From NCBI RefSeq assembly GCF_003854275.1, contig NZ_QTQP01000055.1:1-48715 (forward strand): 48,715 nucleotides of DNA. Reading direction: 5' to 3'. Below the pieces are notes generated by a model. The model was not told the DNA's origin and ran no database searches. It was given only the letters and a program-made list of their open reading frames with translations. The position numbers and the translations under genes were made by a program. The DNA is from Burkholderia sp. Bp8963 (GTDB lineage: Bacteria > Pseudomonadota > Gammaproteobacteria > Burkholderiales > Burkholderiaceae). How positions within the stretch are numbered: position 1 is the first letter of the stretch; the number at the start of each line of letters is the position of its first letter. Shown here one piece after another: positions 44,204 through 48,715 of the stretch.

Positions 44204-44805
44204 CACGGCACCATCCGTTTGAAGACCGACTGACGATCGAGCCATTGATGCTTGAGCGCGCCGCCGATGTGCATCGCGAGCAACGCATAGAGCGCATAAC
44301 CGAGCCACGTATGCAGCGTGCCGAGGCCCGTGTGCAGCGGTTCCTTGACGGACGGATCGAGGTTCATCACGAAGCCGATGCGCGGCCACGGGAACAGGTT
44401 GAAAAGCCGCATCGGATGCGTGAGCGCATCCTTCCATGCGGAGTCGTGCGCCCATCCCGAGAGCGGCAGCGCGATCATCAACAGGTACAGCAGGAAGTGC
44501 GCGACGTGTGCGGCCACGCGCTCCCACGACGGGAACTCGCGCGGCAACGGCGGCGGCCGGTGTGAAACGCGCCACAGGATGCGCATGAGCGCAAGGCCGA
44601 GCACGGTGATGCCGATCGACTTGTGCGTGTCGATTACCGGACGCACCCAGCCATCGGGCAGTGAGTCCGCGCTCAAGCCAAGGGCCGCGTTACCGATCAT
44701 CAAAACGGCGATGGTCCAGTGAAGGACCATCGCCGTGCGTGTGTACTGCGACGGCGCCTGCGCGCCGTCGAGCGTGATCGGTGGCGATTCGATGCGTGTC
44801 GTCAT
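44203..44805 (-). CDS. Cytochrome b561
   Basis: A 200-aa four-helix haem-b membrane protein. Candidate haem ligands: His in MVLHWTIAVLM (helix 1), VIDTHKSIGITVLGLALMRILW (helix 2), VAAHVAHFLLYLLMIALPLSG (helix 3), and LHTWLGYALYALLAMHIGGALKHQW (helix 4). This is the YodB/CybB-type bacterial b561, which moves electrons from ubiquinol; some oxidise superoxide. The frame is open further upstream, but the ATG at 44805 gives the family length. Translationally coupled to the GT-2 gene, an unusual partnership. Confidence 0.85.
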   Translation of the reverse strand: MTTRIESPPITLDGAQAPSQYTRTAMVLHWTIAVLMIGNAALGLSADSLPDGWVRPVIDTHKSIGITVLGLALMRILWRVSHRPPPLPREFPSWERVAAHVAHFLLYLLMIALPLSGWAHDSAWKDALTHPMRLFNLFPWPRIGFVMNLDPSVKEPLHTGLGTLHTWLGYALYALLAMHIGGALKHQWLDRQSVFKRMVP

Positions 44806-45395
44806 AAGTTGATTGATGGGGCAGAAGCTTGGGGTCGAAAGCGTTTTGGAAAGCGCGTCTGAAACTACGACCCATCGATCTCCGAGAACGTTCCGCTGCG
44901 CCGTTTTGTCCCCTTGCTTCGTGTATAAAGGAAGCGACCCTGGACTAACAGAGCCCGCCGTCCGTGCCCGAAACACCACCCTCAAGCACAGAGCCCACTG
45001 CAAAGCGTGCGCACATCGGTCTGACGCCGTGGCAGGCCATGGGCCATTGCCGGCGGCATCGGCCTTTTGCTTGTGAGCCTGTTGGTGGAGTTGAGCCCTT
45101 TTCGGGAAAAACTGGATGAACGGGTGCTGGTTACGGAAATTCGAACGGCACCTCCGCCCCAGGCACACCGCGTGTACTGCTTCAATAGCCGCGTCGCATT
45201 ATCGGCAACGCGGACTGCACCGCCAGACCAGGACGACTCGTTTCCGCGCCAGTTCAGCTGACTGACCTGCTCGCCGACGGCAGTGCTTGCTCCATTCTGC
45301 CGAGGATATTGACGCCCTGAATCGACATCCGATGCGCGCGCCACCTGTATCGATGGATGCGGGCCTCGCGAACGCGACGCTCGCGGGCGCGATTG

Positions 45396-45491
45396 GATGA
45401 TAACAGGACGCCCACGCTCCCACGGCTACATGCGCTACCTGATGCAGCACGTGGCAGTTGAGGTTGACCCGCTCGCGCCCCCCGTCAGTTG
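45396..45491 (+). CDS. Possible 31-aa peptide before a terminator
   Basis: ATG frame reading MITGRPRSHGYMRYLMQHVA then VEVDPLAPPVS and stop. No recognised family and no clear ribosome site. The only support is a terminator-like hairpin 10 nt downstream in the same direction, implying that a plus-strand transcript ends here. Confidence 0.2.
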
Positions 45492-45500
45492 ATCTCTTCG

Positions 45501-45530
45501 CCCTCAAATCGCTACCGATTGGGGGCTTTT
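45501..45530 (+). terminator. Rho-independent terminator candidate
   Basis: CCCTCAAATCG and CGATTGGGGGC form an 11-bp stem with one mismatch and one G-U pair around a CTAC loop, followed by a TTTT run. This is the best intrinsic-terminator shape in the window. It ends a plus-strand transcript whose gene is not clear. Confidence 0.55.
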
Positions 45531-45937
45531 CTATGCGCCCCGGACTCATGCCGGTTGCCGCGGCTCGTTCGATTCTCGGCCCCGTCATTTCATTCCACGC
45601 GCTCCCCGCATCTCCTCAGGCTATGCCACCAGCACGCTATCGAGCACCGACCCGTGCCGACTACAGGAGAGAACCCCAATTTGACGCTTGCTCAACCGAC
45701 AGCGAGAAACGTCAGTTCCTGGAGGACTACATCGCCGAGGGATTCGCAGGCGAGAGCGCGAACCACCAATCAGTCTCCTCAAGCGACCACCCGCCCACCG
45801 CGTGACAAGGCGCCGGCCAAGATAATTGGCGCGCCCCACTATGCAGCGCTATACGGCGACAACGCCGATTGCAACGCATAACTACTGCAAGCAACTATCC
45901 TTCGATCTCCTGCGGCAATGGCGACACGAAGCAGGAG

Positions 45938-47113
45938 CTATCGCCAGAAGCGGAACAGCAGAGTAGTGACTCCACCGATGTAGGCAAGCTCCTTGACCAT
46001 CGAGCATGCCCCTACGAGCTTTTCAAGAATTTCATCGAGGAGCACATTCGACGTCCGCTCGTCAACTTCAGTAACGGGGTTCTCGAGATCCAGAAGTGGA
46101 ACCCAATACCGCTTCATAAAATTGTCGCCCCGGAAATAGAGATCATGGCCACCCGTAAAGAAGCGGTTCAAAAACTTTTCGTTGTTGAAGCCATGAAAGC
46201 CAGTTTTTCCTGCTTTTCCAAGAAGCGGCGCGAATGCATCGGACAGCCATAAAATAAAATCCCGCGTCCCGCAGTCGTTGATGATTCGCACATCGCCAAA
46301 TGATTTTATGAACGACCAGTCAAAGCGCGCCCTTAACACACTTCCAGACAGAACCAGCATCCGGACCGGAAGCATTCTCCCATCGCTCTCCATTTTTCGC
46401 AATGCACGAGCCACCACATAAGTTCCGAAACTGTGGCTAAAAATGACGAAATCTCGCTCTGGCTCGCGCTCAACAAGATTGCTTAAGTGCAGCTGGAAGC
46501 GACGCACCTCGCGATCGCGTAAGAAGGGAATCAGGAATGAAAAAACCGAAAAGTAGCCATAACGATACGTCTGGAAGTCGATATCTCCAGTCTGCGCGGA
46601 CGTGAGCCGCTTGAACCTCCGCTGCCACTCTCCGAAGGTCCGTATGCCATGGACGGTCAGGACACTCATGGAGCGATCGGCTATCGCCCTCGTGAGCTGG
46701 GAACCGATAGCATATTGCAAAGCCTGTTCGATCGCGGGCTTCCAAGCGTTTGTGCCAGGAGCAGCCTCAAGCACGCAGGTACAGAAAGCTCCGAAGCTTT
46801 CCCGAAACTCGCCGAGGTCCGAAGAGTGAGACGTGATCCCGATAATTTTTCCCGGTTTTTTGAATCCAGGCCTTCTATGAAGCTGTTCAAGAAGGTCGTG
46901 GCTGTTCGTCCGAGATGGATTTTCGCTCTCCCTTTTCGGCAGTACGACGTCCAGCAGGAGCGCATCGAAATATTGCGCTCGTAGCATTTGCTTGGCTTCG
47001 TCAGAATTCGTTGCTCGATAAATCTCGTCCGCTTGCGCACAACCTTTTTCGACCAAGAAATCGGTGATAGACGCTCCACGTTTTTTATCATCATCAACGA
47101 TTAGAATTTTCAT
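45938..47113 (-). CDS. Receiver-domain protein fused to an alpha/beta-hydrolase effector (Detocs DtcC-like)
   Basis: A 391-aa two-domain protein. Residues 1-140: response-regulator receiver with the acidic pocket (MKILIVDDD, 7-9), phospho-acceptor Asp55 (LLLDVVLP) and Thr94/Ser95 (IGITSHS); the usual conserved Lys is not seen (VLEAAPG). Residues 148-345: alpha/beta-hydrolase with VLTVHGIRTF, nucleophile Ser228 in FSHSFGTYVVARAL, Asp285 in INDCGTRDFIL and His323 in TGGHDLYFRG, so the catalytic triad looks complete. The C-terminus (about 365-388) may be a weak membrane segment. The receiver-plus-toxic-enzyme layout matches DtcC of Detocs, where the effector is normally a PNP. Starts 4 nt inside the DtcB-like stop. 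Confidence 0.75.
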   Translation of the reverse strand: MKILIVDDDKKRGASITDFLVEKGCAQADEIYRATNSDEAKQMLRAQYFDALLLDVVLPKRESENPSRTNSHDLLEQLHRRPGFKKPGKIIGITSHSSDLGEFRESFGAFCTCVLEAAPGTNAWKPAIEQALQYAIGSQLTRAIADRSMSVLTVHGIRTFGEWQRRFKRLTSAQTGDIDFQTYRYGYFSVFSFLIPFLRDREVRRFQLHLSNLVEREPERDFVIFSHSFGTYVVARALRKMESDGRMLPVRMLVLSGSVLRARFDWSFIKSFGDVRIINDCGTRDFILWLSDAFAPLLGKAGKTGFHGFNNEKFLNRFFTGGHDLYFRGDNFMKRYWVPLLDLENPVTEVDERTSNVLLDEILEKLVGACSMVKELAYIGGVTTLLFRFWR

Positions 47114-47565
47114 TTTACTGGTTTGATAAGTCTATCGAACTCAAACTTCCACGCGCTTTTGGAACTATCAAAGTAGACTAGTCCGCGAAAATTCGCTCCG
47201 CACTCCTGGGCCAGAAGTTCTCCTAGTTCCTTCAGCGAGAGCGAGTTACCGCGATCGCTGAAGGATTCATATTGGGTAAGGAAAACGATAGGCGTTGGCA
47301 CTTTGCGTCGCACTATCTTTCTGGCTATTTCTCGTCCACCATTCGATCGAAATCGACCGCCGCCCTCTCGTCCTGCCCGATCGTATGTCGGTAGACTGAT
47401 GTCCATGATGACGAGATCGAATTCGTCGCTTTCAACCAATTGACAGCCAGAAGCATATGAGCGAGCTTGCGACACCGTGGATGCAGGAAACGCCTCAGAC
47501 AGGTGTGCCAAAATCCGATCGCGTTTATGTTCGTTATCCTCAATCAGTAGAATTTTACGATTCAT
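47110..47565 (-). CDS. Stand-alone receiver-domain protein (Detocs DtcB-like)
   Basis: A 151-aa single-domain response regulator. MNRKILLIEDN gives the acidic pocket, Asp55 the phosphorylation site (LVIMDISLP), and Thr97 in PIVFLTQYESF the switch residue. An insert (TYDRAGREGGGRFRSNGG, about residues 60-77) sits between beta-3 and alpha-3, unusual for a classical receiver. No output domain, so it acts as a phosphate sink or relay; in Detocs, DtcB is described as buffering phosphate to prevent false activation. ATG 47565 begins the domain. Overlaps the kinase stop by 11 nt and DtcC by 4 nt. Confidence 0.78.
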   Translation of the reverse strand: MNRKILLIEDNEHKRDRILAHLSEAFPASTVSQARSYASGCQLVESDEFDLVIMDISLPTYDRAGREGGGRFRSNGGREIARKIVRRKVPTPIVFLTQYESFSDRGNSLSLKELGELLAQECGANFRGLVYFDSSKSAWKFEFDRLIKPVK

Positions 47566-48412
47566 AGATGATGTCCGCGCAGAAGTCGGACTCCCTTTTG
47601 TCAATCGATAGCGACAGCTTCGGGCTTGCCATCTTGAGATGGTTGTACGCCTTTCCTATACCTGACCCGCCTTCGACTCGCATAAGACTGATGGACTCGG
47701 GGGCGGCCATCCGTGTTCGGATATCAGCAAGCACCTCCGGGGTAAGGCCGGCAGCACGCTCCGAGGTGATCGGATTTGACACGCAAATCTTCAGGTACCG
47801 GCCGTACGCGGCCCCCTCGATACGCACTCTCGTTTCCGGACCATATCCACTGCGCTTGAAGCAGTTGTCGAACAGATTCATGACCGCTATGACGAAAGGC
47901 TTTAGCCCGGTCCCCGCGATCTTCTGACGGATGAAGTCCTTCGGCAGGTTCACCTCCATATCGTGAGTGAAATTTTTTACTGTTTTGAAGCATCTTACAG
48001 CGATGTCCACCAGCGTCATAAGCGAGTGGTCTCTTGTATAAGGGTTGACATTCCGCTTGAACCACTCAACTACTGTTGCTATGTCCTCTTTTATGCCGCT
48101 GCGGACCTGTACGATAGCGGTCATGAGGTCAAGAGCTGCGGCGCTTCCCTTTGCCTGATTGATACGTCGAATCAGTTCTTCGAATAAGTCATCCACCTGT
48201 GTTCGGAAAACGGCGTTCAGCTTTTCACGCATCACATGTAGGCAGGATTCGGTCCGCTGCCAAAGCATCTCGGTGATGAAGTCGATCAATTTTGCAGCAT
48301 CGTCGGTCTGATCGGCGAAGGCCTGGATGTACTCAAATTGTCCCACATCCAGCGAGAACTCGAATATCGGGCTGTCAGGCTTGTCGGTGGGAAGTTGAGT
48401 GGTGATCTGCAT
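47555..48412 (-). CDS. Histidine-kinase-type ATPase (Detocs DtcA-like), 5' end unresolved
   Basis: From the first in-frame ATG at 48412 the protein has 285 residues. The C-terminal HATPase domain is clear: N-box N179-L-F-D-N183 (VIAVMNLFDNCFKRSGYG) and G-box G248-GSGIG (RVEGGSGIGKAYNHL). The helical N-terminal part (about 25-150) could be the dimerisation domain; His59 (SCLHVMREKL) is a candidate phospho-acceptor but not certain. Protein-like sequence continues in frame upstream of the ATG (to 48595: ...FLTKRTLNDIDSHFRWFSNEFNKL...), then meets a stop at 48596-48598. The true start is therefore earlier or the gene is broken. First gene of a kinase-receiver-effector operon. Confidence 0.72.
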   Translation of the reverse strand: MQITTQLPTDKPDSPIFEFSLDVGQFEYIQAFADQTDDAAKLIDFITEMLWQRTESCLHVMREKLNAVFRTQVDDLFEELIRRINQAKGSAAALDLMTAIVQVRSGIKEDIATVVEWFKRNVNPYTRDHSLMTLVDIAVRCFKTVKNFTHDMEVNLPKDFIRQKIAGTGLKPFVIAVMNLFDNCFKRSGYGPETRVRIEGAAYGRYLKICVSNPITSERAAGLTPEVLADIRTRMAAPESISLMRVEGGSGIGKAYNHLKMASPKLSLSIDKRESDFCADIIYES

Positions 48413-48595
48413 CCAGTTTTCAGCCTGGTCAATCAGCTTGTTGAACTCATTCGAGAACCAGCGAAAATGTGAATCAATATCGTTCAGCGTTCGCTTGGTA
48501 AGGAATACGTTTTTTTCTCGCCAAAAGCGATTGGAATCGTACTCTCCTTTTTCGTTAAGCTCTGTCAGCAGATGCGCCTCCTCAAGCCCATTCCA
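48413..48595 (-). other. In-frame upstream extension of the kinase gene
   Basis: This 61-codon stretch is in frame with the kinase, has no stop and reads like protein (WNGLEEAHLLTELNEKGEY..., NRFWREKNVFLTKRTLND...). It has no ATG, GTG or TTG start that is well supported; a CTG follows GAGGAGG by 5 nt near 48575. Either translation starts at a rare codon, or a mutation made the stop at 48596, or the island junction has cut the gene here. Confidence 0.5.
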
Positions 48596-48715
48596 TTACA
48601 CACAAGTCGGCGTGAGCGGCTTGTAAACTTTCGCGGCTTGCCGTTTACTCTTGCTTTTTGCATGACGCGCGAATGGCACGAGCAACGGAGAGTTGGGCGG
48701 CAATGGAATTCAAGG
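48596..48715. other. Right-edge sequence of unknown origin
   Basis: 120 bp beyond the in-frame stop. The kinase frame has short protein-like stretches (AKSKSKRQAAKVYKPLTPTC) directly before the stop, so it may be more of the same gene or unrelated flanking DNA. Too short to assign. Confidence 0.25.

Larger units (their letters stand above)
44806..45937. other. 1.1-kb gap without a firm gene
   Basis: The region before the b561 promoter and after the receiver-hydrolase gene. One frame (45067-45261, no ATG) has a membrane-helix-like start (AGGIGLLLVSLLVELSPFR) and an in-frame stop just before it, so it may be a truncated small membrane protein. Another (45396-45491, 31 codons) ends 10 nt before a hairpin with a T-run. 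Neither can be named. The rest shows only short, non-conserved frames. Confidence 0.4.

Noticed and set aside
45621..45881. Possible small proteins near the island terminator
   Set aside because: Low-complexity Ser/Pro/Thr-rich frames in all three phases without homology or ribosome sites.
1..48715. CRISPR arrays, tRNA or rRNA genes
   Set aside because: No repeat-spacer pattern, tRNA-like cloverleaf or rRNA-like sequence was noticed on either strand.

Overview
The window is high-GC DNA with GC-rich codon use. It carries a Burkholderia-type trimeric porin and dense clusters of sulfur-scavenging oxygenases, so it most likely comes from a Burkholderia (cepacia-complex-like) secondary replicon. 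The genus is an inference from gene style, not a database match. The first 39 kb is accessory-metabolism chromosome. The last 9 kb (about 39.5-48.7 kb) is a mosaic of mobile-element scraps and lower-GC genes that looks like a genomic island.

Left edge (1-0.64 kb): broken insertion sequences (start of an IS630-type transposase, IS3-type OrfA remnant). Block A (0.8-6.7 kb): a MmgE/PrpD protein and an LLM flavin monooxygenase, translationally coupled, face a four-gene polar amino-acid-type ABC importer. Block B (7.1-8.5 kb): a deletion scar joins the first ~44 codons of a pyruvate-kinase-like gene to the 3' third of a TauE/SafE permease, followed by an AEC-family transporter. Block C (8.4-16 kb): four LLM flavin-dependent oxidoreductases (one with an internal deletion, one SfnG-like), an aldo/keto reductase and a DszC/SfnC-like acyl-CoA-dehydrogenase-fold monooxygenase. 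Block D (16.2-23.4 kb): a Dpp/Gsi-type ABC importer with two divergently transcribed, very similar binding proteins, two permeases and one double-ATPase protein. A porin follows.

Block E (25.3-27.8 kb): a stand-alone MACPF-like/jacalin-lectin protein with a LacI-type palindrome just upstream, and a PPOX-family flavoprotein. Block F (28.1-35.9 kb, all minus strand): an eight-gene run with a sulfonate-type ABC importer (binding protein, two permeases, ATPase), SoxC-like sulfite dehydrogenase, monohaem cytochrome c and two TauD/TfdA dioxygenases. Read together: import an organosulfonate, cleave it to sulfite, oxidise the sulfite. Block G (36.4-38.6 kb) is a complete cystine-type ABC importer, followed by a nitroreductase.

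Island (39.5-48.7 kb): a 3' piece of a Tn3-family transposase, a 172-bp element with Tn3-like inverted ends, a 3' piece of a tyrosine recombinase, a frameshifted HIT gene coupled to a GIY-YIG-like small protein, a membrane-anchored unknown, a cytochrome b561/glycosyltransferase pair, and at the right end a three-gene kinase / receiver / receiver-hydrolase operon. The last closely resembles the Detocs anti-phage architecture, but with an alpha/beta-hydrolase effector. It is the most interesting system in the window; its kinase gene has an unresolved 5' end.
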